Origin: Polyangiaceae bacterium | Lineage (GTDB): Bacteria > Myxococcota_A > Polyangia > Polyangiales > Polyangiaceae | Reading direction: 5' to 3' | NCBI GenBank assembly: GCA_013361525.1 | Contig: JABFXY010000147.1 | Location: 1 to 49,692, forward strand | Length of the DNA: 49,692 nt | The notes under the pieces: generated by a model | Told to the model about the DNA's origin: nothing | What the model saw: only the letters and a program-made list of their open reading frames with translations | Databases searched by the model: none | Program-made: the position numbers and the translations under genes | Shown here: piece after piece, positions 17,140 through 26,285 of the stretch | Numbering within the stretch: position 1 is the stretch's first letter | Layout: every line of letters starts with the position of its first letter

Positions 17140-18501
17140 CTAGAGGTCGATCGCGTAGTCTTTGATTTTGTAGAGCAGCGCGCGGTGGCTGATCTCGAGA
17201 AGCTCCGCGGCTTTCGTGCGGTTGCCCTTCGTCTTCTCGAGGGCACGGCGGATCAGGATGGCCTCGATCGCGTGGGTCGTCTTCTTGATCGAGAGCTCGC
17301 CGCTCGCCAGCTGCATCTGCACCGGATCGTGCGCTTCCCGAATCCTGTCGGGTAGGTCGTCGACGGTGACGAGCTCCCCCTCGCAGAGGACCAGCGCCCG
17401 CTCGATGGTGTTCTCCAGCTCGCGAACGTTGCCTGGCCAGCTGTATTCCATGAGGAGCTTTCGCGCCTCGGGCGAAACGCCACGGATCTGGGTCTGGAGA
17501 CGCGCGTTGTTCCGCGCGATGAAATGGTCGATGAGGATGGGGATGTCCTCGCGGCGCTCACGCAATGGAGGAATGCGGATCGTGAGCACGTTGATTCGAT
17601 AAAAGAGGTCTTCGCGGAAGCGCCCGGCCGCCGTCTCCGCCGCAAGATCGCGGTGTGTCGCGGCGAGAATGCGCACGTCGACCTTGATGTCCTTGTTGTC
17701 GCCGAGACGCCGAATCGTCTCTTCCTGAAGGACGCGAAGCAGCTTCACCTGCAGGGGCAGGGGCAGCTCGCCGATCTCGTCGAGGAGGAGCGTGCCTCCG
17801 TGGGCCTGTTCGAACAGGCCCGCGCGGTCGGCGACGGCGTCGGTAAACGCGCCGCGGCGATAGCCGAACAGCTCGCTCTCGAGGAGTTGCTCCGGAATGG
17901 CGCCGCAATTGACGGGTACGAATGGGGCTTTTTTGCGGCTCGAGCGGTGGTGGAGCGCTCGGGCGACGAGCTCTTTGCCGACACCGCTCTCACCGGTGAT
18001 GAGCGCCGTGGTCTTGAAGTCGGCAATCTTGGCGACCGTTTTGAAAACAGCCTGCATCTCCGAGCTCTTCGCGAGCAGCTCCTCGAATCGGGCCTTGTCG
18101 CGGATCTCTTGTTTCAGCGCGCGGTTCTCACGGCGCAGGCTCTCGCGCTCTTCCGCTTTGCGCAGGGTGAGGAGCAGCTCTTCGGGTTTGAAGGGCTTCG
18201 GGATGTAGTCATAGGCGCCGGCCTTGATGGCCTCGATCGCGAGGTCGAGGCTGCCGTAGGCGCTCATCAGGATGACGGTGATGTCGCTGCCCTTCGCCTT
18301 GAGCGTCTGCAAGAGGTCCATCCCGCCCATCTTCGGCATCCGCACGTCCGTGAGGATGAAGTCGGGGCCGAATGTCTCGATGAGGCGAAGCGCCTCTTCA
18401 CCGCCGGAGGCAGTCTCCACCTCGTAGCCGTCGCGCCGCAGGAAGGTGCGCACGACCAGGCGAAGGTTCTCCTCGTCGTCCACGACCAGAACGCGCCGCA
18501 T
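17140..18501 (-). CDS. NtrC-family sigma-54-dependent response regulator
   Basis: This encodes 453 residues from the ATG at 18501, where the receiver domain begins (MRRVLVVDDEEN). Domains in order: receiver (D8, D9, phosphorylated D52 in LTDVRMP, K102 in PKPF), AAA+ sigma-54 activator (Walker A GESGVGKE at 170-177, Walker B LLLDEIGELP, WPGNVRELEN), and a Fis-type helix-turn-helix at the end (NRTKAAELLEISHRALLYK). The sigma-54 contact loop reads GAFTDA (217-222) instead of GAFTGA. It activates transcription from sigma-54 promoters when phosphorylated. No histidine kinase lies next to it, so it is an orphan. Candidate targets are its downstream neighbour and the T6SS cargo operon, both with sigma-54-like promoters. 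Confidence 0.94.
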   Translation of the reverse strand: MRRVLVVDDEENLRLVVRTFLRRDGYEVETASGGEEALRLIETFGPDFILTDVRMPKMGGMDLLQTLKAKGSDITVILMSAYGSLDLAIEAIKAGAYDYIPKPFKPEELLLTLRKAEERESLRRENRALKQEIRDKARFEELLAKSSEMQAVFKTVAKIADFKTTALITGESGVGKELVARALHHRSSRKKAPFVPVNCGAIPEQLLESELFGYRRGAFTDAVADRAGLFEQAHGGTLLLDEIGELPLPLQVKLLRVLQEETIRRLGDNKDIKVDVRILAATHRDLAAETAAGRFREDLFYRINVLTIRIPPLRERREDIPILIDHFIARNNARLQTQIRGVSPEARKLLMEYSWPGNVRELENTIERALVLCEGELVTVDDLPDRIREAHDPVQMQLASGELSIKKTTHAIEAILIRRALEKTKGNRTKAAELLEISHRALLYKIKDYAIDL

Positions 18502-18595
18502 ATCTCGCAAAAAGTTTCTACACCGGCGCCATTGCCTGTGCAATTTGTACTGACATCAGGTAGACGTCTTTTGCCACCCAGGTTGGCGGCTCGGG

Positions 18596-19591
18596 CTAGC
18601 TTCGCTCTCCGTCGTCCCGCGCACCAACGTCGATCGGGAAGAGGTTCACGTTCGCGACCGCGACGCGGCGGTTCTTCGAGGACGCGGCGACGAGCGCACG
18701 TAGCTCGCGGAAGAAGCGAAGCCGAAGCTCTTGGATCGCGGCGAGCGTCTCGTCGTCGGTGGTGAACACCAAGTACGCGAACTGGCCTTCGCCGCCGGCG
18801 GCGATGCGGCTGCGCGCCTCTTCGGTCCAGTGCATACCGAGGCGCGCGGCGGCGCGGCGATCGAAGCGCGTGGTGTCGACGGAGCGCTGGCGGTCGAGCA
18901 GCCAGCGAACGCCGTCCCAGCGCACGACCCCCGCGGCTTCGAGATCGCGCAGCGTGCGCTCTTCGTCCTCACGCGAGATGCCGAGGCGCTCGGCGATCCA
19001 TCCCGGACGATGCCGCGCGAGCTTCGCGTACTGGTCGAGCTCGAGGAAACGCGGGACGGCCTCCGACAGAGGGTTCGTGTGCGCGAGACGGCGCAGCGCT
19101 TCGACCCGACGCCATTCGTCCTGTGCCGCGGGGATCGATCCCATGTCGACGAGGCCGGCGAGCATGTCGAGGAGCCTGCGCGACGCGACGTCGACGAGGC
19201 GCAGGAACACCGGAAGCCGCGGCTCCGTCTTTCCGGAGAGGATCCGGCTGATCGCCGATCGGCTGAGGTCGGTGCGCGATGCGAGCACCTCCATCGAAGC
19301 GGTGCCGCGAACGTCGCGAAGAAGCGCCGCGACGAACGCGGGGCTGTCCGGATCGAGCGTCTTCAGCTCCTCGGGGAGCACGCGCTGGAAAAACGGGGTC
19401 AGCGCACCGCGAACGTCGACGCCGACTTTTACGGCCGCTCGAAGCGTCTCCGCCGCGGTCGGGGAACGCCGACCCGACTCCCACGCGTATGCGACGTTCG
19501 TCGAGTAACCGAGGCGTCTACTGAAGGCGAGCTGGGACCGCTTTCCGCGGAGCGCACGGAGCACGCCGCGCGCAAGCTCGTCGTAGTCCAT
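18596..19591 (-). CDS. TIGR02147/DUF4423-type transcriptional regulator with XRE-like HTH segments
   Basis: This encodes 331 residues from the ATG at 19591. Residues 5-60 are a helix-turn-helix of XRE type (LAFSRRLGYSTNVAYAWESGRR). A second such segment is at about 105-150 (EVLASRTDLSRSAISRILSGK). A winged helix follows at about 200-245 (ERLGISREDEERTLRDLEAAGVVRWDG). The C-terminal domain ends in RVAVANVNLFPID, matching the VYxLNxQLFPL end of the TIGR02147 family, which is expanded in Fibrobacter, Bdellovibrio and myxobacteria. The gene is divergent from the serine-palmitoyltransferase-like gene, with 175 bases between starts, and may regulate it. The ligand is unknown. Confidence 0.82.
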   Translation of the reverse strand: MDYDELARGVLRALRGKRSQLAFSRRLGYSTNVAYAWESGRRSPTAAETLRAAVKVGVDVRGALTPFFQRVLPEELKTLDPDSPAFVAALLRDVRGTASMEVLASRTDLSRSAISRILSGKTEPRLPVFLRLVDVASRRLLDMLAGLVDMGSIPAAQDEWRRVEALRRLAHTNPLSEAVPRFLELDQYAKLARHRPGWIAERLGISREDEERTLRDLEAAGVVRWDGVRWLLDRQRSVDTTRFDRRAAARLGMHWTEEARSRIAAGGEGQFAYLVFTTDDETLAAIQELRLRFFRELRALVAASSKNRRVAVANVNLFPIDVGARDDGERS

Positions 19592-19766
19592 GACGCCGGT
19601 ATGGACGCGACAAGGCGCGGCTGCCAGCGGGTTGTTTCCGACCGCCATGTGGAATCGTGCCCGCGTAGGAACATTCGCGCTCCGCGGCATGAATCGAGCG
19701 ATTTCGAGCGCGATTACCCTGGCCTCCTCCTTGCTGACGGCCTACGTCCTGCCCCCGAGGAACGGA

Positions 19767-21437
19767 ATGAGCCTGTTGGAACGATTTGGTAGCTCGAAGA
19801 CGGTGCTTCGGCTGCTCAGCGACGACCGCGTGATGAAGGTGACGAACGGCGTCCTCGACGCGAGGAACCGCCTGTCGGCCGCGAAAGAGCTCGCAGCGCA
19901 AGCGCTGGTGGTGCTCCGCGATGGCCACGCGTTGCCGAACATCGACCCCGCACTCGACGGCAACGACGCCGACGTCGTCGACGGCTCGAAGGTGAAGCCG
20001 GGCGTCCAATGGGCCGAGTCGAACGGCACAGCCTCCGAATCGAAGACGAACGCTGCGCACGCCTCCTCGCACGGTGCGAACGGCTCGAACGGGCACGCGC
20101 CCGTTTCGATGTCGGCCGGCGGTGGGCTCGAGACCGTCGAGACCCGTCCGGCACCCAAGCCTGTAGGACCGCGCAACGCGTCCGAGGCCGACCTCGCCCA
20201 ATCGATGGCGGACCGCGCGAGCCTCGCCAAGGTCGGCGGCAAGGACGTCTTCGACAAGTGTTACAAGTTCATGACGGCCGACAACGCCCGCGCGATGGGC
20301 GTCTACCCGTTCTTCCGGCCGCTCGATTTCAACAATGGACCGATCGCGCAGCTCGAAGGCCGCGAGGTCATCATGCTGGGGTCGAACAACTACCTCGGCC
20401 TGACGACACACCCGAAGGTCCGCGACGCCGCGAAGGCCGCGATCGACAAGTACGGCACGAGCATGACCGGCTCGCGCCTCGTGAACGGCTCGATGCGCCT
20501 GCACGAGGAGCTCGAGAACAAGCTCGCCGCATTCCACGGAAAAGAAGCGGGCCTCGTCTTCACGACCGGCTACCAGGTCAACATCGCGACCATCTCCGCG
20601 CTCCTCTCGAACCGCAACACGGTCGCGGTCGTCGACAAGGACGTTCACGCGTCGATCTACGACGGCGTGCGCCTCGGCCAGGCGAACAAGGCCCGGATGA
20701 TCCGCTACAAACACAACGACCCGCAGTCGCTCGATCAGGCGCTGAGCGAGGTCGAAGACGCAGAGGGCGCGCTGGTCATCACCGACGGCGTCTTCAGTGC
20801 CCAGGGTGAGATTGCGAACCTCGCCGGCCTCGTCGAGGTGGTGAAGAAGCACAAGGCGCGCATCTTCGTCGACGACGCACACGGCCTCGGCGTGCTCGGT
20901 CCGCAGGGCCGCGGCTCACCCGCGCACGCCGGCGTCGCGGATCAGGTCGACCTCATCGGCGGCACGTTCTCGAAGTCGCTCGCGTCGATCGGCGGTTGGC
21001 TGGTCGGCGACCGCAAGGTGCTCGACTACATCCGGCACTTCGCCTTCTCGTTCCTCTTCGCAGCGAGCGCCGCACCGCCGTGTGTCGCCGCCGCGATGGC
21101 CGCGCTCGAGGTCATGCAGGAAGAGCCGTGGCGTCAGGAGAAGCTGCGCGAGAACTTCACGTACATGCGCACGGAGCTGCGAGGCATGGGCTTCGAGCTC
21201 GGCACGACCGACACGGCCGTCATCCCGATCTACATCCGTCAGGATCTCCGCACCGTCATGATGTGGAAGAGCCTGCTCGACGACTACTCGATCTACGTGA
21301 ACCCGTTCATCACGCCGGGCGTGCCGCCGAAGCAGCAGGTCCTGCGAACCAGCTACATGGCGACGCACGAGCGAGCCCAGCTCGATCGCGCGCTCGAGGC
21401 GTTCCGCAAGGTCGGCAAGAAGTTCGGCGTCATCTGA
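19767..21437 (+). CDS. alpha-oxoamine synthase, serine-palmitoyltransferase-like, with N-terminal extension
   Basis: This encodes 556 residues from the ATG at 19767 (GGA upstream); a longer start at 19590 overlaps the divergent regulator and is rejected. Residues about 165-556 are a PLP-dependent alpha-oxoamine synthase: MLGSNNYLGL, KDVHASIYDG (H294), IFVDDAHGLGVLG (D370, H372), and the PLP-binding Lys in GGTFSKSLASIGG (K403). The FSKS form is that of serine palmitoyltransferase rather than BioF (FGKA) or ketobutyrate ligase (LGKA). It would condense an acyl thioester with an amino acid, the first step of sphingolipid synthesis. The first about 65 residues form an extra helical segment (RFGSSKTVLRLLSDDRVMK), followed by a low-complexity linker to about 150. 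Such an extension is not usual in soluble bacterial SPT. Confidence 0.85.
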   Translation: MSLLERFGSSKTVLRLLSDDRVMKVTNGVLDARNRLSAAKELAAQALVVLRDGHALPNIDPALDGNDADVVDGSKVKPGVQWAESNGTASESKTNAAHASSHGANGSNGHAPVSMSAGGGLETVETRPAPKPVGPRNASEADLAQSMADRASLAKVGGKDVFDKCYKFMTADNARAMGVYPFFRPLDFNNGPIAQLEGREVIMLGSNNYLGLTTHPKVRDAAKAAIDKYGTSMTGSRLVNGSMRLHEELENKLAAFHGKEAGLVFTTGYQVNIATISALLSNRNTVAVVDKDVHASIYDGVRLGQANKARMIRYKHNDPQSLDQALSEVEDAEGALVITDGVFSAQGEIANLAGLVEVVKKHKARIFVDDAHGLGVLGPQGRGSPAHAGVADQVDLIGGTFSKSLASIGGWLVGDRKVLDYIRHFAFSFLFAASAAPPCVAAAMAALEVMQEEPWRQEKLRENFTYMRTELRGMGFELGTTDTAVIPIYIRQDLRTVMMWKSLLDDYSIYVNPFITPGVPPKQQVLRTSYMATHERAQLDRALEAFRKVGKKFGVI

Positions 21438-21457
21438 GCCGCGCGCCTACGCGCTGA

Positions 21458-21492
21458 AAGAGCTCGGCTGGTTCGCGCCCCGCCGAGCTCTT
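21458..21492. terminator. bidirectional hairpin terminator candidate
   Basis: A perfect 11-base stem, AAGAGCTCGGC / GCCGAGCTCTT, with a 13-base loop lies between the convergent alpha-oxoamine synthase (stop 21437) and ClC channel (stop 21513) genes. There is no clear T-run on either side, so factor-independent termination is uncertain. Confidence 0.5.
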
Positions 21493-21512
21493 CGCATTTC
21501 GGGCGCCGGCGA

Positions 21513-23375
21513 TCAGGCAGTCCGCTCCCACGGGCGCGTGGGCTTACGGACTTGGACGCGCTTGCTCGAGGCCACGATGCGGCGCTGGTGCGCGAGCAAG
21601 AGATCGCTGCGCGTCAGGATGCCGAGCAGCTTCTTCGGCGCGCTTCGATCGACGACGACGATGCGACCGACGGACGCAGCGGCCATCGCGTCCGCAGCGT
21701 CGCGGAGCGAGCTGTCCGGGTACACGGCGACCGGTCTTCGGCGCACGAGCGAGGCGAGCGGCGCGCCGTCGTCGGTGACCAGCCTGAACACCTCTCGGCG
21801 CGTGACCACACCCAAGAGCTCGCCCTTGACGACGACCGGAAAGCCCTGATGCTTTTCGGCGTTGGTGTCGCTCGTCAGCGTCACGCGCGCCGAAGCGATC
21901 GATTCGCCGCCGTCGAGCGTGACGACGTCGGTGGTCGCGTGATCGCAAACCAGTAGACCGTCGAGGAAGTCCGCCTGGTACTCGGAGGTCGCGCGAACAC
22001 CGCGGCGCGCGAGCTTCTCGGTCATGATGGTGTTCTTCATCAGCAGGCACGACACGAGATACGACGCGGCGCAGCCACCGAGCAGCGGCAACAGGCCCAT
22101 CGGCTGGCGCGTGCACTCGAAGGCGAAGAGCACCGACGCGAGGAGCGCGCGCGACGCACCTGCGAACATCGCCGCCATGCCGACGAGCGCGCCGATGCGC
22201 GGGTCGATGCCGTGCCCCGGAAACCACTGCGAGACGACCGAGGTGGTGAGCGCACCGACGGCGCCGCCGACGGTGAGGAGCGGCGCGAGGGTGCCACCGG
22301 ACGTGCCGCTGCCGAGCGAGATCGCCCACGAAACGAACTTTGCTCCCGCAAGGATGAACAATGCGCCGCCCGCGAGGTGACCCGTCAACGTGTCCTCGAT
22401 GTTGACGTACCCGACGCCGAGCGTTTTCGGCACGAAGTAGCCGATGACACCGACAGCGATACCGCCGAGCGCGGGCCACCACATCCAGTGGATCGGCAGC
22501 TTCTCGAAGGCGTCCTCGACCGCGTAGACGAGCCGCGTGACGCCGACCGACGCAAAGCCGAGAAGGCCGCCGACGGCGATGTACGCGCCCACGGCGAAGC
22601 CGGTGGGGAGCGTCACTTCCGGGAGCGGAAACACCGGTGCCGAGCCGACGAGTGCGATGCGCGCGGCGGTCGCAGCCGACGCCGCGAGCGCGACAGGGAC
22701 GATTGATCGCGCGCGGTACTCGAAGAGAAGGAGCTCGACCGCGAGGAGCACCGCGGAGACGGGGCTGCCGAACGTCGCGGCCATGCCCGCAGCAGCGCCG
22801 GCAGCGAGGAGGGTCTTTCGTTCGTCGGCCGTCATCTTGACCAGCTGGCCGAGGAACGACCCGAGCGCGCCGCCGGTCGCGATGATCGGACCTTCCGCGC
22901 CGAAGGGTCCACCTGTTCCGATCGATATCGCCGCCGAAAGTGGCTTCAAGAACGTCATGCGGACGGGGATGCGGCTCTCGTTCAAGAGCACCTGCTCCAT
23001 CGCCTCGGGGATCCCATGACCGCGGATCGCCTTCGAGGCGTAACGCGCCATCAGGCCCACCGCGAGGCCGCCGACGACGGGCACGAGCACGACCGCGAAC
23101 CCGAGCTGGTGCCCGAGCGGCGACGCTTCGCCCGCGGCGAGCTTGCCGTGAAACGCGAAGTTCGTGATGAGTCCGATCAAGCTCGTGAGCGTCTGCGCGA
23201 CGAGCGCGAGGACGATCCCCAGCACCGCAGCAAGAAACGCAATGACGACCGCACGCGCGCTGAGCGGCTTGCCGGCGCCGCGTTCGGCGCCCATGCCCTC
23301 GAGCGTCGGGGTCAGCGAAGGAGCAACGGGCAGCGGACCCCCACGTTGCGAGGCCGGGCCGCGCCCTGCCCGCAT
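21513..23375 (-). CDS. ClC-family chloride channel/transporter with C-terminal CBS domains
   Basis: This encodes about 620 residues from the ATG at 23375, ten bases after the marR stop; an ATG at 23294 giving 593 residues is equally possible. About ten hydrophobic segments follow. ClC selectivity motifs are visible: GTGGPFGAEGP (with the gating Glu) and SGTSGGTLAP, a variant of GxFxP. The C-terminal about 130 residues form two CBS motifs (VTLDGGESIASARVTL, VVKGELLGVVTRREVF, then PVAVYPDSSLRDAADAMAAASVG). The family moves chloride, often as a 2Cl-/H+ exchanger; CBS domains sense nucleotides. The presence of the gating Glu is compatible with exchange. It is cotranscribed behind a MarR regulator. 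Confidence 0.92.
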   Translation of the reverse strand: MRAGRGPASQRGGPLPVAPSLTPTLEGMGAERGAGKPLSARAVVIAFLAAVLGIVLALVAQTLTSLIGLITNFAFHGKLAAGEASPLGHQLGFAVVLVPVVGGLAVGLMARYASKAIRGHGIPEAMEQVLLNESRIPVRMTFLKPLSAAISIGTGGPFGAEGPIIATGGALGSFLGQLVKMTADERKTLLAAGAAAGMAATFGSPVSAVLLAVELLLFEYRARSIVPVALAASAATAARIALVGSAPVFPLPEVTLPTGFAVGAYIAVGGLLGFASVGVTRLVYAVEDAFEKLPIHWMWWPALGGIAVGVIGYFVPKTLGVGYVNIEDTLTGHLAGGALFILAGAKFVSWAISLGSGTSGGTLAPLLTVGGAVGALTTSVVSQWFPGHGIDPRIGALVGMAAMFAGASRALLASVLFAFECTRQPMGLLPLLGGCAASYLVSCLLMKNTIMTEKLARRGVRATSEYQADFLDGLLVCDHATTDVVTLDGGESIASARVTLTSDTNAEKHQGFPVVVKGELLGVVTRREVFRLVTDDGAPLASLVRRRPVAVYPDSSLRDAADAMAAASVGRIVVVDRSAPKKLLGILTRSDLLLAHQRRIVASSKRVQVRKPTRPWERTA

Positions 23376-23385
23376 TTCGAGCCGA

Positions 23386-23964
23386 TCACGATCCACGGTT
23401 CGCTCCCTTCTTCGCGGCGCGCGGCTCGTCCTCGAACAGAAGAACCGGTTCGACGTGCTCCGCGCCCAGGGCGGCCACGAGATCATCGAGCGCAGTCGCG
23501 ATGGCGCGCGCCCGGCCTTCGGGCAGCGCTTCGAGCGCAGCGATCAACCGAACCTGAGGCAACATCGGAGCGCGTCCGACCGCGCTTCGACCCTTCGGCG
23601 TGAGCGTGAAGATCGACCGTCGCCGGTCTCGCTCGTCCGCCGCTCGAGCCACGAGCTTCTTCGCCTCGAGCTTCGCGAGGACGACCGAAACGGAGCTCGG
23701 GTCCGTCAGCGTCCGCTCGGCGAGCTCGCGAATCGACGCCGCGGGAGCGCCCGCGAGCTGCGACAGCACGAAGAGCTGCGCAGGCGGCACACCGACCTCT
23801 TGCTCCGCGGCTCGAGCAGCGACGCGGAGGTGACGTACGATTTGCCGCAAAGACACGAGGATTGCGCTGGCCTCGGGCCGCCCACGACGCGGTTCCCCGG
23901 GGCGTGGCTCCACGGAGCGTTTTGGGGCTTCGGCGCGTTGTGGTGGCGATGCATGGGATCCCAT
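23386..23964 (-). CDS. MarR-family transcriptional regulator
   Basis: This encodes 192 residues. The winged helix is seen in LFVLSQLAGAPAASIRELAERTLTDPSSVSVVLAKLEAKKLVARAADERDRRRSIFTLTPKGRSAV (recognition helix TDPSSVSVVLAKLE, wing DERDRRRSI). Members bind small phenolic or other ligands and repress nearby genes. The first about 30 residues are Pro/Arg-rich and may be disordered or may indicate a later start, for example just before the first helix. It is the first gene of an operon with the ClC gene, so a role in controlling it is plausible. A short 5' region (23965-24089) separates it from the divergent hypothetical gene. Confidence 0.88.
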   Translation of the reverse strand: MGSHASPPQRAEAPKRSVEPRPGEPRRGRPEASAILVSLRQIVRHLRVAARAAEQEVGVPPAQLFVLSQLAGAPAASIRELAERTLTDPSSVSVVLAKLEAKKLVARAADERDRRRSIFTLTPKGRSAVGRAPMLPQVRLIAALEALPEGRARAIATALDDLVAALGAEHVEPVLLFEDEPRAAKKGANRGS

Positions 23965-24089
23965 GGATCGGGCTTCCTAGCACCGTGGTCCAACCCTCGC
24001 AAACCCTATGTAGGCAACGGCGGCGGCCCTCGTGCGCGCGAGGATGATGGTGCGGGCCCGCGGCGCAGCGTCCTATTCTTCAACCTGGA

Positions 24090-24644
24090 ATGAACTACGC
24101 AGTGCCCGACCACGGCTCGATCATCCTCGAGCGTCCCGAAGGACTCTCCGTTCGCTACGGCGGCTGGCTGCTCTCGGTCTGGGGCGGGCCCGTGCACGAC
24201 GAGCTGCTCGCAGCGACGACGCGCGGGGTCGAGGTCGCCGCGGCCGAGCATGGCGGGCCGATCGCGATCATGACGAGGCACCGAGCCGATCCGCGCTTTC
24301 CGCTGGGCGTCGACTTCGCGTCGAACTTGCCGAACATCCGCCGCGCGATGGTGCGGATTCGCCCCGCGATCCGAGCGTCCGCGACCATCGTCGACTTCGA
24401 CGGCTTCATCGCGAAGACGATGGATCTCGCGGTGAGCGCGCTCTCGCGCCTCGCACTGCCGGGCATTCCGATGCGCGTCTGCTCGAGCTCCGTGGACGCC
24501 GCGAAGTGGCTGCTCGAAGTCACCGAGCCCACCGCACCGTCCGTGAACCTGCGGGCGCTCGTGCGAGCCGCAACCGAGGTGGAAGCGCTCTATCAAGAGC
24601 GCCGCTCGGGATGGGCAGCCGGGGCCTCGGCGAAGCCCATTTGA
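24090..24644 (+). CDS. hypothetical protein, possibly STAS-like
   Basis: This encodes 184 residues. The alternating hydrophobic strands and helices (LSVRYGGWLLSVWGG, GPIAIMTRHRADPRF, ASATIVDFDGFIAKTMDLAVSAL, GIPMRVCSSSVDAAKWLLE) recall STAS-like or SpoIIAA-like folds, a guess from the pattern of strand-helix-strand and the AATIVD-like motif only. There is no signal sequence and it is presumably cytosolic. It sits divergently from marR and 56 bases before the exported transglutaminase-like gene on the same strand. I do not recognise a named family with confidence. Confidence 0.7.
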   Translation: MNYAVPDHGSIILERPEGLSVRYGGWLLSVWGGPVHDELLAATTRGVEVAAAEHGGPIAIMTRHRADPRFPLGVDFASNLPNIRRAMVRIRPAIRASATIVDFDGFIAKTMDLAVSALSRLALPGIPMRVCSSSVDAAKWLLEVTEPTAPSVNLRALVRAATEVEALYQERRSGWAAGASAKPI

Positions 24645-24700
24645 TCCCGCGCGCCTTTGGGTGGAACTTTCGGCGGGACCTGCTTTCATGCCGAGGACCC

Positions 24701-26272
24701 ATGTCGAAAGCGGCGCGTCCCATACCGGCACTGGCCCTCCTCGTGGCATTCGCCGTCGCGCCCGTGGCTTCTGCGGACGGCGTCACGTTGCATGTCTTCG
24801 TCCCGCCCGACCCGGACGAGGACGTCTCGCTCGCGGCGACGACGCTCGACGGCAACCTCCCCGCGGCGATCGAGACGCCGAGCGGCATCGCGACGGCGCC
24901 CGACCCCCAGCGGCCCCCCGAGAACGACAAGATGTACACGGGCGGGACGACCGACGACACGCCCGACAGCACGTACGAGCCCGACCGCGATACGAGTCAG
25001 CCGAACGTCGAAAACTACGAAGATCCGTTCTCTCCCTCGACGGCGCCCTTCAAGCGACTGCGCGCCTACGACTCGCTGAGCGCGGACTACACGCTTCGTG
25101 TTGCCGACAAGTCGACCTCCCTCATCACGGTGGGCGGTGACGCAGGCGCCGACGACGAGCCGTTCTACGGCGATTTTTCGGTCGAGGTTCTTCCCGACGA
25201 GCTCGTGCGGATCCCGAGCGTCGGGCCCGGAGCGCGCATCCTGAAGATGCACGTATCGCCGACGACGCAGGTGTCGCTGCTACGCGACGGCGCGGACAAT
25301 TGGTTCATGCGCGGCGCCGAGCGCAAACGCGTTCGTGTCGTGATGCAGCTCGCGATCGCGCGCGCGACCTTCGGGTCGGAGTTCCGCGACGCCACGTGGG
25401 ACGAGCTCGCGCGCAAGATGCCGACGGACTTCGCGCGCCATGACGCACAGGCAGAGCAAGTGTTCGCGGCGATCGGCGTCTCGAAATCGATGCGCCCGCG
25501 CGACGCGCTCACCAAGATGGTCGAGTACTTCCGTGGCTTTCAGCCTTCGAGCGATCCGCCGAAGAGCCACAACGACATGTACCTCGACCTCGCTCTTTCG
25601 AAGAAGGGTGTGTGTCGTCACCGCGCGTTCGCGTTCCTCGTGACGGCGCTGCAGCTGGGCATGCCGGCGCGCATGGTGACGAACGAAGCGCACGCCTGGG
25701 TCGAGGTTTTCGACTCCGTCTTGTGGCATCGCATCGACCTCGGCGGCGCGGCGCTCGATCTCGACAACGATCTCGATCCGACGCGACCGCAGCATCAGCC
25801 CCCCAAGGATCCGTTCACGTGGCCGGAAGGCTCGCAGGACAACTCCGGCCAAGGCCTGGCGCAGCGCGAAGCTTCGGCGAACGGCGGGCAGACGGATCCG
25901 AACGCCCCGCCGGATCCGAACGGTGCCTCGGCGCTCGATCCGAACAGCCCCGATGCGACGAGCACGAGCAGCGACCTGCCCGCCTCGAAGGTCGAGGCGG
26001 AGCTCGTCGACAAGACCGTGCGTCGCGGCAAGAGCCTCAAGGTCAAAGGCAAGGTCGTCGGCGACAAGCAGCCGTGCGCCAACGTCCGCGTGGACGTCGT
26101 CCTACGGCACGAAGACCAAGCGGCCCCGCGCCCGATCGGCTCCCTCTCCACCGACGCCGACGGCAACTTCGAAGGCTCCGTCATCGTCCCGCGCGACATC
26201 CCCGTCGACGACTACGACGTCGTCGTCGTCACGCGAGGCAACAAAACCTGCGGCGCCGGTCGCTCGGAGTAG
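24701..26272 (+). CDS. exported transglutaminase-like (cysteine protease fold) protein
   Basis: This encodes 523 residues. The ATG at 24701 starts a clear Sec signal peptide (ALALLVAFAVAPVASA). Residues about 25-180 are a Pro/Asp-rich region with a beta-type part. Residues about 265-350 hold the transglutaminase-core triad: C305 in KKGVCRHRAFAFLV, H331 in NEAHAWVEV, D346 in HRIDLGG. Residues 375-430 are a low-complexity linker of Asp, Pro, Asn and Ser. The end (KVEAELVDKTVRRGKSLKVKGKVV; SVIVPRDIPVDDYDVVVV) is an Ig-like domain. The protein is periplasmic or surface-exposed. The enzymatic role, crosslinking or peptidase, cannot be told. It converges on the TlpA-like gene across a hairpin repeat. 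Confidence 0.85.
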   Translation: MSKAARPIPALALLVAFAVAPVASADGVTLHVFVPPDPDEDVSLAATTLDGNLPAAIETPSGIATAPDPQRPPENDKMYTGGTTDDTPDSTYEPDRDTSQPNVENYEDPFSPSTAPFKRLRAYDSLSADYTLRVADKSTSLITVGGDAGADDEPFYGDFSVEVLPDELVRIPSVGPGARILKMHVSPTTQVSLLRDGADNWFMRGAERKRVRVVMQLAIARATFGSEFRDATWDELARKMPTDFARHDAQAEQVFAAIGVSKSMRPRDALTKMVEYFRGFQPSSDPPKSHNDMYLDLALSKKGVCRHRAFAFLVTALQLGMPARMVTNEAHAWVEVFDSVLWHRIDLGGAALDLDNDLDPTRPQHQPPKDPFTWPEGSQDNSGQGLAQREASANGGQTDPNAPPDPNGASALDPNSPDATSTSSDLPASKVEAELVDKTVRRGKSLKVKGKVVGDKQPCANVRVDVVLRHEDQAAPRPIGSLSTDADGNFEGSVIVPRDIPVDDYDVVVVTRGNKTCGAGRSE

Positions 26273-26285
26273 CGCCTCAAGCGAA

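Noticed and set aside
17524..18765. 413-residue plus-strand frame opposite the NtrC-type gene
   Set aside because: It is a shadow of a strongly supported gene and has no motif.
19518..20882. 454-residue minus-strand frame opposite the alpha-oxoamine synthase gene
   Set aside because: It is antisense to conserved PLP-enzyme motifs; its composition is that of a shadow.
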